Source of the DNA: DAOPXV01 sp035352535
Lineage (GTDB): Bacteria; Muiribacteriota; UBA9980
DNA length: 13,670 nt
Direction: 5' to 3'
NCBI GenBank assembly: GCA_964545075.1
Contig: CAZJFS010000117.1
Span: forward strand, 1-13,670
In this document: positions 6,703 through 13,670 of the stretch, piece by piece
Numbering within the stretch: the stretch's first letter is position 1
Layout: every line of letters starts with the position of its first letter
Program-made: the position numbers and the translations under genes
The notes under the pieces: model-generated
What the model was told of the DNA's origin: nothing
Databases searched by the model: none
Seen by the model: the letters and a program-made list of their open reading frames with translations, nothing else

Positions 6703-9700
6703 TCATCTCAACACCGAAAATTTGCCCGAGAATTCGCGTTTTTCTTCATCTTCCGTCAAAATGCGATAAAAATACGCGCCGTTTGCGAACCGCGACACGT
6801 CGATATCGCCGCCGGAATAAGAGTCGTTCGAAAAAATTTCATGCATGGACGCGTCGAATATTTTAACGCTGAGCGGCCCGCCCGCGTATGCCGCGCCCCG
6901 ATCGGGCATAAATCTCACTTTATTTCGCGCGGGGCATGGAACGGCGTAAAAAAGCGCTGGTTTTATCGCGGCCGCGGCCTTTTCAAGCCTGTACGAACCG
7001 AAGCGTTCTATCGAAAAAGAACCCACGCTATCCTTCTTAACCGGATATCCGTCGGATGATATCAGCGCGCCGCCTTCTGAAACGCCTTTGAAATCGGGTT
7101 TTATTTTAAGGACCGCGTCCGCCGAAACCGGCTGGAGGTCATTGGGCATGATGTCTATTTTGAAATAGCCGCCTTCGTCGCTGACCGCCATATATGCCGG
7201 CTGACCAGCCGTTACGGGATTTTCAGAGCATATAGCGATGCTGCCGCTTTTAAATTCCAGCGTAGAATTTTTCGCATCCATGGAAAATTTATAGAGTTCG
7301 CCGCCCGAAGAACCGTCGGCTATAATCGAATTTCCGGCGGCGTCGACAGCGCTTATCTCATATTTTATAGCGCCCTTGTCGTAGTTTGAAATGCGATAAT
7401 TATAATAATAAACGTTAGAATCGGCGGAAGTTCTGGAGATCATAGCCACGCTCGTGGTCGCGGCGCCGTCCTCGTTAACGAAAAGCTGCGCCTGAACCAA
7501 TTTTCTGTCCGATTCGGCCACGAACATCAAAATGCCCGGAAGCAGCACGGAAGAATAAACTCCGTGCGTTACAACGGGGAGGCTTCTGGCGAGCTTGACC
7601 TCGGCCGTAAGCTCGACGCTGCGGGTATCGGAAGGAGCGACCCTTATTTTTATGTCGGATGCGACATCTTCGCCGGCCCGGAAAGTATATTGCCTCGAAA
7701 TTTTTTGCAGGTACGAATACGTATAAGGGCGCGTAGTATATTCAATTATCTGTTTTTCAACCCTGGATCCGTCAGCCGTGTTGTAAGATATAAATACCGA
7801 TTCGGTGTCCTCTATATAATTTACGAATTCCGAAAGTATGACATTCACCTGTACCGCGCCGTTGTTAACGGATTCCGGAACAACTTTAAGTACGCGGTCT
7901 TTCAGCCCCTTGACCTGAAATTTGCCAGTCGAATATTCCTTGCTGTATCCGCCGTCCGTAAGAATGAATCTGGCGAAATATGAATCGGCGTCGATTATGG
8001 GAAGATCCTTAGCCTTTATCTTCATTTCGAAATTGCCGGACGCGATATTTTGCGGCGCGAGCAATGTCGTATCGTCCTGTATTTTAACCGAATTTTTAGC
8101 GAGGACGCCTTCTTTGGATAAAATCACGGAAAGGCTTGTAAATCCCGGATTAAAATGGCCGAACGTCGCTTTTATAAGTATCTCGTCGCTCGCGACCGGA
8201 ACGCTTGAATAGTAGTTCGAAGCGCCTATGACGACCTCGTAATTTGAAAGATAGGCATACGGCATATTGAAAATCACCTGCTGGGTTTCGCTGTTTTCAG
8301 CGGCCATATTTATCCTGTATTCATTTAAGGCGCCGTTGCAAAAATTTTTGAGATTGGATGAAAATCTGCTGAATTCTTTTGTAAAATAGCCCGCTTCAAT
8401 GTCGGAATATATGGGATGCACCAGCTCAACGCGGAAAGCGCTGTTGCGCGAATCGTTGGCGTAACCATAAAAGGTGCGATCCGGCATATTTTCATTGACA
8501 TGATATACGAGTATCCCGTTAGCGCGGCCCAGAAGAGGCGGAAGGTCCTCGTCGAAAGAGCCCCTCGTTTTATAACGATTTTCAAACAGGAGATATTCGC
8601 GGCCGGAGGAGCCGGGCACTTCAGCTCTTACCGCCTCGGCGGCGACGGTTCCCGGCTCCTTGACCGAAGCCGAAACGACGGGTATTTCAATATTATTCGC
8701 GCCTATATATTGCGGTTTTATCCAGCCGAGCATAATTCTTTCATAAGCCGAAGGATAGGAGGGCGTTTCACCTGGCTGCCTTGGGAACACGCCGTTCCAC
8801 GCGCCGCGGTCCATCAGGGACCAGCTGCCCAGCACGGAACGTCCGGTGTTTGTGTCATAAGAATCAAAAAGTCCCAGATCATGGCCCAATTCATGGCATA
8901 GAACGCCGATCGGAGAGTCGCTCGCGATCAATACATAATCATTTATCAAGACATTATTAGTGCGGACCGGGGTCACCAGATTAAAGCGATGGCTCCAGAT
9001 ATCGTTTGAATCGCCCGTGCGCTCCTGGCCGTGGCCGCTGTGGATTATTACTATGTGAAGTTCATAAGGCGAAACGACGCCGTCATGGTCGGCGTCGAAT
9101 TTCGACAGGTCCGTGAAACCGGCGGCGCTTTGAATGGCTTCCTGCGCCAGAGAGGATATATTAGCCGAATCGATGCTTTCGGAAGCCTGCTGGTCCGCGC
9201 CCCATTCCTTATAACTTTTCGAGCTTCTGAACCAGTAACCGGAGGCGTCGGCGGAATCCATCGAATGCCTGGCTACCGCGCCTTTAAAATTGAGTTTACC
9301 GCGCGAAACTTCGCGATAGTAACAATTCACGCTTCTAAGGTTTTCATTAAAAAGAAGGTCCGAATAATATTCGGGGGAACGATATTTTTTTTCCAGGCCG
9401 CCAAAGGGCCTGTCATCAAAATCGACAAGGATAGCAAGAATGTCGTGGGTTCCAACCGCGGGACGCAACTGCTCGTACGGGCGGCTTTCGGTATAGGCCC
9501 GGTCCGGGGAACGAAGCGAAGAAGCCGCCGCTTTTTTTTCATGCGAACGCAAAATGAAACTCGCGTATTTGCCGGCCGCATTTTCATTCAACGGCGGCAT
9601 ATGGCATGTGCATAGTTCTCGCGCGAAGGCCGGAGCGCCCGTTATCGAAGGCGTGAGAATCGAGGTTATTATATATAGCGGTAAAATTAAAATTATTAAT

Positions 9701-9720
9701 AAAGATATTTTTTTTAACAT
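6703..9720 (-). CDS. Secreted M6-family (InhA-like) metalloprotease with C-terminal FlgD-like/sorting-type domain
   Basis: 1005 residues. Signal peptide 1-33 (cleavage after AFA). A propeptide-like stretch includes C37-T-C39-H. Residues 92-106 (THDILAILVDFDDRPF) are the M6 entry strand. Residues 209-220 form a canonical EF-hand calcium loop (DADHDGVVSPYE). The zinc site is HELGH (276-280) with Asp286 in HxxGLFD as third ligand, followed by a Met-turn at SLMD (Met303), as in immune inhibitor A-type peptidases. About 600 residues of beta-rich, Ig/fibronectin-like segments follow. The last ~75 residues (PCPARNKVRF... VKIFDASMHEI... DVSRFANGAYFYRI... GKFSVLR) match FlgD-like/type IX-type sorting domains. 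It should be exported and degrade extracellular protein. No Shine-Dalgarno is evident before ATG 9720. It is the first gene of the run to the terminator at 5345. The reading frame stays open 48 codons past its TGA, but the domain ends normally there. Confidence 0.9.
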   Translation of the reverse strand: MLKKISLLIILILPLYIITSILTPSITGAPAFARELCTCHMPPLNENAAGKYASFILRSHEKKAAASSLRSPDRAYTESRPYEQLRPAVGTHDILAILVDFDDRPFGGLEKKYRSPEYYSDLLFNENLRSVNCYYREVSRGKLNFKGAVARHSMDSADASGYWFRSSKSYKEWGADQQASESIDSANISSLAQEAIQSAAGFTDLSKFDADHDGVVSPYELHIVIIHSGHGQERTGDSNDIWSHRFNLVTPVRTNNVLINDYVLIASDSPIGVLCHELGHDLGLFDSYDTNTGRSVLGSWSLMDRGAWNGVFPRQPGETPSYPSAYERIMLGWIKPQYIGANNIEIPVVSASVKEPGTVAAEAVRAEVPGSSGREYLLFENRYKTRGSFDEDLPPLLGRANGILVYHVNENMPDRTFYGYANDSRNSAFRVELVHPIYSDIEAGYFTKEFSRFSSNLKNFCNGALNEYRINMAAENSETQQVIFNMPYAYLSNYEVVIGASNYYSSVPVASDEILIKATFGHFNPGFTSLSVILSKEGVLAKNSVKIQDDTTLLAPQNIASGNFEMKIKAKDLPIIDADSYFARFILTDGGYSKEYSTGKFQVKGLKDRVLKVVPESVNNGAVQVNVILSEFVNYIEDTESVFISYNTADGSRVEKQIIEYTTRPYTYSYLQKISRQYTFRAGEDVASDIKIRVAPSDTRSVELTAEVKLARSLPVVTHGVYSSVLLPGILMFVAESDRKLVQAQLFVNEDGAATTSVAMISRTSADSNVYYYNYRISNYDKGAIKYEISAVDAAGNSIIADGSSGGELYKFSMDAKNSTLEFKSGSIAICSENPVTAGQPAYMAVSDEGGYFKIDIMPNDLQPVSADAVLKIKPDFKGVSEGGALISSDGYPVKKDSVGSFSIERFGSYRLEKAAAAIKPALFYAVPCPARNKVRFMPDRGAAYAGGPLSVKIFDASMHEIFSNDSYSGGDIDVSRFANGAYFYRILTEDEEKREFSGKFSVLR

Positions 9721-9752
9721 ATCTATATGTTTTCGGAAATTTAATTAAATTC

Positions 9753-9780
9753 ATTAAATTTTAATCTTCGGGTTAATCAA
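9753..9780 (-). promoter_or_regulatory. Putative promoter of the M6 protease gene
   Basis: Minus strand TTGATT (9780-9775), 16-base spacer, TTTAAT (9758-9753), about 33 bases before the start codon. A perfect 14-base AT palindrome (9738-9751) overlaps the predicted transcription start and might be an operator, though AT-richness makes it a weak signal. Confidence 0.35.
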
Positions 9781-9840
9781 TTTCAAAAAATTCCGATAAG
9801 TATGATGTCTGAAAACGAAATTTGAATTTTTCATAAAAAA

Positions 9841-9853
9841 CTCGCCCCGCGAG
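9841..9853. repeat. Short GC hairpin upstream of the DUF2283-like gene
   Basis: CTCGC, CCC loop, GCGAG gives a 5-bp stem preceded by six A's (9835-9840). On the plus strand it falls in the leader just before the ribosome-binding site AAGGAG (9861-9866). On the minus strand it would resemble a small terminator, but no minus-strand gene needs one here. Confidence 0.35.
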
Positions 9854-9877
9854 ATACATTAAGGAGTTGAGAACCCT

Positions 9878-10168
9878 ATGGCAGAAACTCAAACGGTCGA
9901 ATTAAAAGTAAAATATGACGAAGCGCAAGACACGCTAAATGTTTCACTCGGCGATCTGAATGACGGCTTTCTAGTGGAGATTGAACCCAATTTCACGATT
10001 AAGTTGTGCATAGAGACCGGCGAGGTCATCGGTTACACGATCAAAGAGTATTCCAATAACGTACATAAAAATAAAGTATGGTCTAAAAAATTAAGCGTCC
10101 CAATCGAAAAAGATTACGATGGAGCTTTTTACGGACAGATGGTAAGCAGAAAAAAGAAAGTAGCATAA
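9878..10168 (+). CDS. DUF2283-like small protein
   Basis: 96 residues. Residues 8-54 (VELKVKYDEAQDTLNVSL...GFLVEIEPNFTIKLCIETGEVIGYTI) follow the DUF2283 pattern: a 'YD...DtLyv.l' strand pair, then 'iepn..v.lD..g.viG.ei'. The usual Asp before the glycine turn is replaced by Glu here (IETGEVIG). The last ~40 residues are basic and end KKKVA. No signal peptide, so cytoplasmic. AAGGAG lies 11 bases before ATG, a slightly long spacing. It stands alone on the plus strand between the divergent protease gene and the convergent zinc-ribbon gene, with its own 3' hairpin and terminator. DUF2283 proteins have no established biochemical role; some sit beside toxin-like genes, but no partner gene is visible here. 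Confidence 0.7.
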   Translation: MAETQTVELKVKYDEAQDTLNVSLGDLNDGFLVEIEPNFTIKLCIETGEVIGYTIKEYSNNVHKNKVWSKKLSVPIEKDYDGAFYGQMVSRKKKVA

Positions 10169-10173
10169 TGTTT

Positions 10174-10197
10174 CGGCCGGGCCTGAAAATCCGGCCG
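10174..10197 (+). repeat. GC-only hairpin directly after the DUF2283-like gene
   Basis: CGGCCGG (10174-10180) and CCGGCCG (10191-10197) form a perfect 7-bp all-GC stem with a 10-base loop, only five bases after the stop codon and 21 bases before the main terminator. No T-run follows, so it more likely stabilises the 3' end than terminates. Confidence 0.5.
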
Positions 10198-10218
10198 GGA
10201 TAGACGTACACCGGGACA

Positions 10219-10260
10219 CGAAAAAGAGGGCGGTATCGCAAGATAACGCCCTCTTTTTCG
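10219..10260. terminator. Bidirectional intrinsic terminator with GCAA tetraloop
   Basis: Perfect 14-bp arms (CGAAAAAGAGGGCG 10219-10232; CGCCCTCTTTTTCG 10247-10260), one mismatch, four more pairs (TATC/GATA) and a GCAA loop (10238-10241), a stable GNRA type. T-runs are present for either direction. It lies between the convergent DUF2283-like gene (+) and zinc-ribbon gene (-), 53 bases from the latter's stop, and should end both. Confidence 0.85.
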
Positions 10261-10313
10261 TATGAATGATTTATCCGGTTATAAAATCAACGAACTTTGC
10301 CGTCCGGAAAATT

Positions 10314-11102
10314 TTATTTCTTAGGCGACGAGTTATTCACGCATTCTATAATTATCTTGCCGTCCTTGTATTCTATTCTGCTGACGTCAAAAGCAACGCC
10401 TCTCATCGTGACGCGGTTCGTCGAACCTTCCGGAAGCTTCGCCATTTTTTTTATCTGTCCTATCATGGCGCTTAAAAGAGCAGCGGGAAATTTTATTTTA
10501 CCCAGCTGGCTTTCCCAAACCGTATATTCGATATTATGCTCGGCGTTCACTACGGCTTTTGCCGAAAGCATGAAAAACGATTCGAATTTCATGACCCGCG
10601 CGACGCCCATAAGCCTGATCCCGTCCGGAATTACCTTCAGCCTGACAGCCTTGAATTCGGCCTGGCCCTGCGGGTCTTTCAGAAGCGGAAGGCTCTTGGC
10701 GATGAATGAATTCAGCTCCATCTCTTTGAGGTGAACTTCCACGGTGCCGCCCTTTTGAATATATTCAAAAAATTCCGACACATGTTTTTCAAGCTGCTTG
10801 CCGCTCTCATCCGAAACCGCGAGAGAGTCCATTTCTTTTTTCACGTCTTCGCCGGCCACGAAAAACTTGTTGACGCTTTCAGGGCCGGAATAGATGACGT
10901 AAGCAATAGCGGCGAAGAAAACCATGAAAATAAAGCAGGATAAAAGCACGCAGCCCGAGCAGGAACACGAGCAGCAGCCTTTTTTCGGCGGAGCGGCGGC
11001 GTTTTGTTTCGGAGGCGGCCCGGCGGCTGTAAGCCCGGCGCCGCAATATTTACAGAAATTGGCTTCCTGTTCGTTAGGTTTTCCACACTGTGAACAATAC
11101 AT
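10314..11102 (-). CDS. Zinc-ribbon, single-span membrane protein with juxtamembrane Cys cluster
   Basis: 262 residues. An N-terminal zinc ribbon (Cys3, Cys6, Cys17, Cys20; YCSQCGK...NFCKYCGAGL) is followed by a Pro/Ala linker. A second Cys-rich run, Cys43, 44, 46, 48, 51 and 56 (KGCCSCSCSGC), leads straight into a transmembrane helix (about 52-71). The remaining ~190 residues would lie outside the membrane and contain a strand/helix pattern: VEVHLKEMELNSFIAKSLP, FKAVRLKVIPDGIRLMGVARV, IEYTVWESQLGKIKFPAALL, and IEYKDGKIIIECVN. The 'ELNsfi' element and following strands recall YpmS/DUF2140-like extracytoplasmic domains, but this is a weak likeness. No function can be named; it may be a membrane sensor or assembly factor. 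It follows the RlmI-type gene by 87 bases and ends at the bidirectional terminator. The ribosome-binding site is weak. Confidence 0.8.
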   Translation of the reverse strand: MYCSQCGKPNEQEANFCKYCGAGLTAAGPPPKQNAAAPPKKGCCSCSCSGCVLLSCFIFMVFFAAIAYVIYSGPESVNKFFVAGEDVKKEMDSLAVSDESGKQLEKHVSEFFEYIQKGGTVEVHLKEMELNSFIAKSLPLLKDPQGQAEFKAVRLKVIPDGIRLMGVARVMKFESFFMLSAKAVVNAEHNIEYTVWESQLGKIKFPAALLSAMIGQIKKMAKLPEGSTNRVTMRGVAFDVSRIEYKDGKIIIECVNNSSPKK

Positions 11103-11189
11103 AACGTTTATTTCCGTCCCTTTTATTTATTTTATCAAGACTTCCCCGAACGCAAAAATCGATCGTCAGAATCTATGGCGCATAACGAT

Positions 11190-12437
11190 TTATTCGTATG
11201 AACCGCTATCGTCTTCTGATATTTCAGCGGCGTCCTTCGGGCGCCTCATTATCGTATGGGCGTTCTTATCGACCTGAACGAGCATCCCTTTGAGGTAGCG
11301 GCCTTCGGGAAAGGCCGAGCTGAAAGGATGGTCGGGCGAAGGCCCCACCGTATAAAGCACTTTCAGGATCGCCCCGGATTCACGGCCCGAATTGAAAACT
11401 ACGGATTGAAATATCTTTTCGCTTACGAGGCCTGAACATGAAAACGTGAATAAAAATCCGCCGTGTTCGATCGATTGTATCGCGAGTTTATTCAGGTCGC
11501 CGTATGTTCTATACGCGCGGGGAAGCTCCAGCTTATTCGCCGCGAGTTTCGCCGGATCGAGTATTATCAGATCGTATTTGCGGCCTTTTTCAACGGCGTC
11601 GCGCAGATAGTCGAATACGTTCATGTGGACGAATTCAACCTGACAGTCGTTGTTTTTAGCGTTCTTTTTCGCGAGAGCGAGAGCGTCGGCGTCCAGGTCG
11701 ACGCAGGTAACGCTTTTAGCGCCGTTCTTTTTCATTGATATACCGAAACCACCGCTATAACAACATAAGTCGAGCACGTTAAGGCCCGTGGCCATTTCAG
11801 CGGCGAGCCTGCGGTTCAGTTTTTGATCCAGGAAAAAGCCCGTCTTCTGGCCAGATTCAAAATCCACCGCAAATTTGACGCCGAACTCGCTTATTTGCGT
11901 ACGGCCCTTCGCCGGGTATTTGCGGGATTCGGCGGTATAGTCAGATCCGTCCTTGGCGCAGGCTTTATCGTCGGGACTTACCATAACGCGGACCCCCGGA
12001 TACAATTCACCGAGAGAAAGCGCTATCCAGTCCATTATCTCGCCGCCGTACCCGCCGCAATATGGCTTTATCATGATGTGATCGTTGAATTTATCGATTA
12101 TAAGGCCCGGAAGGCCGTCGGATTCGCTGTGAACGAGCCGGTAACAGTCGCCGCACTTTGAAAGCCCGAGATAGTTCTCACGCAATTTTTTCAATTCAAG
12201 AAGCCTTTTGTGAAAGAAGGCGCGAGTTATATCCTCGTCCGAGTATGTAAAAAGCCTTATGGTTATAGTGCTTTTCGGATTGAAAATCCCGATGCCTACA
12301 AAAGTGCCCGTTTTATCTATAACTCTGACGATCGAAGGCCTGTTGAACCCCTTCGCGGGCATCTTCACCATCTTGCGAAACACCCACTGATGGCATGAAT
12401 TTCTGCCTATTTTAAGTTCGATAGTTCTTTTTTCCAT
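11190..12437 (-). CDS. RlmI-type 23S rRNA cytosine methyltransferase (COG1092 family)
   Basis: 415 residues, close to the family length. An N-terminal PUA-like domain (about 1-75; H16QWVF, IVRVID, GIGIFNPKS) binds RNA. A central region carries YRLVHSESDGLPGLIIDKF (99-117) and the hallmark SGQKTGFFLDQ (195-205). The Rossmann-fold SAM site is VLDLCCYSGGFG (221-232) with acidic VDLDA (246-250). Motif IV is DPAK (294-297), where the family usually has DPPK, and the catalytic-type Cys334 lies in FSCSG. RlmI methylates C1962 of E. coli 23S rRNA to m5C; that exact target here is inference. It is cytoplasmic. ATG 12437 has an excellent ribosome-binding site (GGAGG, 7-base spacing). It is first of a pair with the zinc-ribbon membrane protein gene, with which it has no evident functional link. 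Confidence 0.9.
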   Translation of the reverse strand: MEKRTIELKIGRNSCHQWVFRKMVKMPAKGFNRPSIVRVIDKTGTFVGIGIFNPKSTITIRLFTYSDEDITRAFFHKRLLELKKLRENYLGLSKCGDCYRLVHSESDGLPGLIIDKFNDHIMIKPYCGGYGGEIMDWIALSLGELYPGVRVMVSPDDKACAKDGSDYTAESRKYPAKGRTQISEFGVKFAVDFESGQKTGFFLDQKLNRRLAAEMATGLNVLDLCCYSGGFGISMKKNGAKSVTCVDLDADALALAKKNAKNNDCQVEFVHMNVFDYLRDAVEKGRKYDLIILDPAKLAANKLELPRAYRTYGDLNKLAIQSIEHGGFLFTFSCSGLVSEKIFQSVVFNSGRESGAILKVLYTVGPSPDHPFSSAFPEGRYLKGMLVQVDKNAHTIMRRPKDAAEISEDDSGSYE

Positions 12438-12504
12438 TGATATCCCTCCGGATCCCGACTGTTTATGTTAATTAAAAAATTCCGCTTAATTTAAAACACG
12501 ATGG

Positions 12505-12533
12505 ATTATACACTAAGTCATTTAAAAAATAAA
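12505..12533 (-). promoter_or_regulatory. Putative promoter of the RlmI-type gene
   Basis: Minus strand perfect -10 TATAAT (12510-12505), 17-base spacer, weak -35 TTTATT (12533-12528). Predicted start is near 12498, about 60 bases before the start codon. It faces away from the hydrolase promoter across a 313-base divergent gap. Confidence 0.45.
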
Positions 12534-12579
12534 GCGCGATATTAAATATAATAAAATCTGAATTCTGAATGTAGTTTTT

Positions 12580-12628
12580 AAACGCTTATACGCAATTCGC
12601 CATGGAGTGAAGCTTTTAAAAAGCGTTT
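12580..12628. repeat. Inverted repeat in the divergent intergenic region
   Basis: AAACGCTT (12580-12587) and AAGCGTTT (12621-12628) are perfect 8-base inverted repeats 33 bases apart, between the two divergent promoters. Just beside it is a tandem TCTGAAT repeat (12557-12570). The rest of this 313-base gap (12438-12750) shows only the two promoters and no credible gene. The repeat could be a paired operator or chance. Confidence 0.35.
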
Positions 12629-12685
12629 CCATATTATATAGCCTCGAAACTCAACGGTATTTATTTGAAAGCAGCAGGATTCGAT

Positions 12686-12715
12686 TTGATTTTCCGCGCC
12701 GCGATATGATATAAT
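12686..12715 (+). promoter_or_regulatory. Extended -10 promoter of the alpha/beta hydrolase gene
   Basis: TTGATT (12686-12691), 18-base spacer, perfect TATAAT (12710-12715) with TG at 12707-12708 giving an extended -10. Predicted start is near 12722, about 29 bases before ATG 12751. Confidence 0.65.
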
Positions 12716-12750
12716 AAAAATTCAGTTTTCAATGCGTGAGGAGATTTAAA

Positions 12751-13455
12751 ATGGATAACAACAAAATAAAATTTTTGAATGGATCTGTGCCGGCGCTTTT
12801 GTGCTTTAAAGAAAGCCCTGAAATAGCCGCAAGGCGCGGAACGATACTTTTCTACCACGGCCTGACCGTCTGCAAGGAGACCAACCTCAAGGAATTAGAA
12901 AGCCTCGCAGCCAGTGGATTTCTGGCTATCGGCATCGACAACGCCGGTCATGGCGAGCGCTCCGTCGACTATTCCAATATCGCCGATGACGTAAAAAACG
13001 AGGTTTTCCTCGAAGCCGTCAGTGAAACGGTTAACGAAATTCCTGAGCTGATAAGCGAACTCATCGATGCGCGCCTGGCGTATCCCGGCAAAATAGGCAT
13101 TTGCGGCATTTCAATGGGCGGGTTCATAACTTACGGCGCGGTCGCCCTGGATAAAAGGATCGCGGCGGCGGCGCCCATACTCGGCTCGCCCGTGTGGGAC
13201 GGACCGGGTTCGCCTCATCTGACGCCGGAAAAGTTTTTCCCGACGGCCGTTTTATCGCAGAATGCCGGCTCCGATGAATGCGTTGCGCCCGAAAATGCCA
13301 GAAATTTTCACAAAACCCTTGAAAAATATTATAGCGGAAAAAAAGAAAATATCAGATATATCGAATACCCCGGCGAGCGGCACATGGTAAGCGAAAAATC
13401 ATGGAACGCCTTGTGGAACGAAGTTCTGAGCTGGCTGGATGAAAATATCAAATAG
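12751..13455 (+). CDS. Alpha/beta-hydrolase fold esterase/peptidase-like protein
   Basis: 234 residues from ATG 12751. An in-frame GTG at 12736 lies upstream, but GAGGAG (12738-12743, spacing 7) points to the ATG. Fold landmarks in order: an oxyanion-region strand TILFYHG (31-37), AIGIDNAGHGER (59-70), the nucleophile elbow G-I-S-M-G with Ser121, the acid Asp175 in NAGSDECV, and the catalytic His211 in GERHMVSE. The triad is complete, so it should be active. The GHGxR and GISMGG patterns resemble YjfP/S9-like and S33-type serine hydrolases; whether it cleaves esters or peptides cannot be told. There is no signal peptide, so it is cytoplasmic. It is a single-gene unit behind its own strong promoter and ends before a terminator shared with the convergent tmRNA gene. 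Stop is TAG. Confidence 0.88.
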   Translation: MDNNKIKFLNGSVPALLCFKESPEIAARRGTILFYHGLTVCKETNLKELESLAASGFLAIGIDNAGHGERSVDYSNIADDVKNEVFLEAVSETVNEIPELISELIDARLAYPGKIGICGISMGGFITYGAVALDKRIAAAAPILGSPVWDGPGSPHLTPEKFFPTAVLSQNAGSDECVAPENARNFHKTLEKYYSGKKENIRYIEYPGERHMVSEKSWNALWNEVLSWLDENIK

Positions 13456-13515
13456 CGTATCGGCGAAAATTCTGACGGCCGCTGGCGCCACGACTGATTA
13501 CATGACCCGCCCAAT

Positions 13516-13545
13516 AAAAAAGGCCCTCTTTCGAGAGCCTTTTTA
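13516..13545. terminator. Bidirectional terminator between hydrolase and tmRNA genes
   Basis: AAAAAGGC (13517-13524) pairs with GCCTTTTT (13537-13544); after one mismatch CTC/GAG pairs around a TTTC loop. A- and T-runs flank it, so it can stop the plus-strand hydrolase transcript 61 bases after its stop codon, and the minus-strand tmRNA transcript about 75 bases after its mature 3' end. A second, weaker stem with a T-run lies at 13564-13585. Confidence 0.75.
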
Positions 13546-13619
13546 TTTTGGACACTGTTTAGCCGCAAGGCGTTTGCGCTTTTTATCAAGCAGCCCCGCG
13601 GCCAATCTTTTTTCATTAA

Positions 13620-13670
13620 TGGAGACGGCGGGAGTTGAACCCGCGTCCGAAGAACATCTTCAACCCTGTT
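13620..13670 (-). ncRNA. ssrA: tmRNA (3' end only, runs off the right edge)
   Basis: On the minus strand the last 51 bases read through CTTCGGACGCGGGTTCAACT and CCCGCCGTCTCC plus discriminator A, which is the highly conserved tRNA-like 3' end of bacterial tmRNA. The T-arm is GCGGG, TTCAACT loop, CCCGC; the CGTCTCC that follows is the 3' half of the acceptor stem. tmRNA rescues stalled ribosomes together with SmpB. After the discriminator at 13620 the DNA continues TTA rather than CCA, so CCA must be added by the nucleotidyltransferase. The messenger-like part with the tag peptide lies outside the window. Transcription runs toward the hydrolase gene and likely ends at 13516-13545. Confidence 0.9.

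Noticed and set aside
6703..6705. TGA recoded as an amino acid in this organism
   Set aside because: TGA also ends the D-aminoacylase exactly where the family ends, no gene here has an internal TGA, and tryptophan is written TGG throughout the W-rich protein.
8416..8901. Long plus-strand open frame opposite the M6 protease gene, like several others there (for example 7564-7983 and 9031-9615)
   Set aside because: The opposite strand carries an unbroken 1005-codon gene with clear catalytic motifs. The plus-strand frames have no ribosome-binding site or recognisable domain and are composition shadows.
9835..9853. Hairpin plus T-run on the minus strand as a terminator
   Set aside because: No minus-strand transcript should enter here, because the next gene upstream ends at the strong terminator at 10219-10260. 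The stem is only 5 bp.
13620..13670. tmRNA 3' end as an attachment site of an integrated element
   Set aside because: The tmRNA end is a common integration target, but no repeat of it, integrase or phage-type gene is present in this window.

Overview
The window reads as ordinary bacterial chromosome from a Gram-negative-type cell. It encodes a type II secretion/type IV pilin-like pseudopilin, an outer-membrane-style lipoprotein, several Sec-exported proteins and a large secreted protease with an FlgD-like/sorting-type C-terminal domain. Base composition is moderate (roughly mid-40s % GC by eye), with AT-rich intergenic DNA. The 3' end of a tmRNA gene at the right edge does not encode CCA. The mix would fit a deep-branching, poorly cultured lineage, but the sequence alone does not name the taxon. 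No mobile element, CRISPR array or integration site is visible.

Layout, left to right. (1) Positions 1-3562, minus strand: a strong extended -10 promoter drives a GspG-like pseudopilin, a small exported protein and a PpiC/SurA-like exported foldase, spaced 19 and 23 bases apart. Beyond them, probably from its own promoter, is the 5' part of a tryptophan/tyrosine-rich exported protein that runs off the left edge. (2) Positions 3588-5291, minus: an N-acyl-D-amino-acid deacylase starting at TTG behind its own promoter. (3) Positions 5315-9780, minus: a probable operon of a 1005-residue M6-family metalloprotease, a TPR-like lipoprotein and a MerR-type helix-turn-helix protein, ending in an intrinsic terminator. 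A 171-base GC-rich gap with nested inverted repeats separates the protease from the lipoprotein gene. (4) Positions 9841-10260, plus: a lone small DUF2283-like gene ending in a GC hairpin and a bidirectional terminator. (5) Positions 10314-12533, minus: an RlmI-type 23S rRNA methyltransferase gene, then a zinc-ribbon membrane protein gene. (6) Positions 12686-13545, plus: an alpha/beta hydrolase with an extended -10 promoter and a terminator shared with the convergent tmRNA gene (13620 to the right edge, minus).

The common theme is envelope and extracellular work: a pseudopilin and foldase for export, a secreted protease, a D-aminoacylase and hydrolase for scavenging, and a lipoprotein. No clearly new system is demonstrable. 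The points most worth a second look are the in-frame open extension beyond the TAG stop of the MerR-like gene with a strong orphan ribosome-binding site, the nested-repeat gap between protease and lipoprotein, the pseudopilin/foldase cluster, and the Cys-cluster zinc-ribbon membrane protein.
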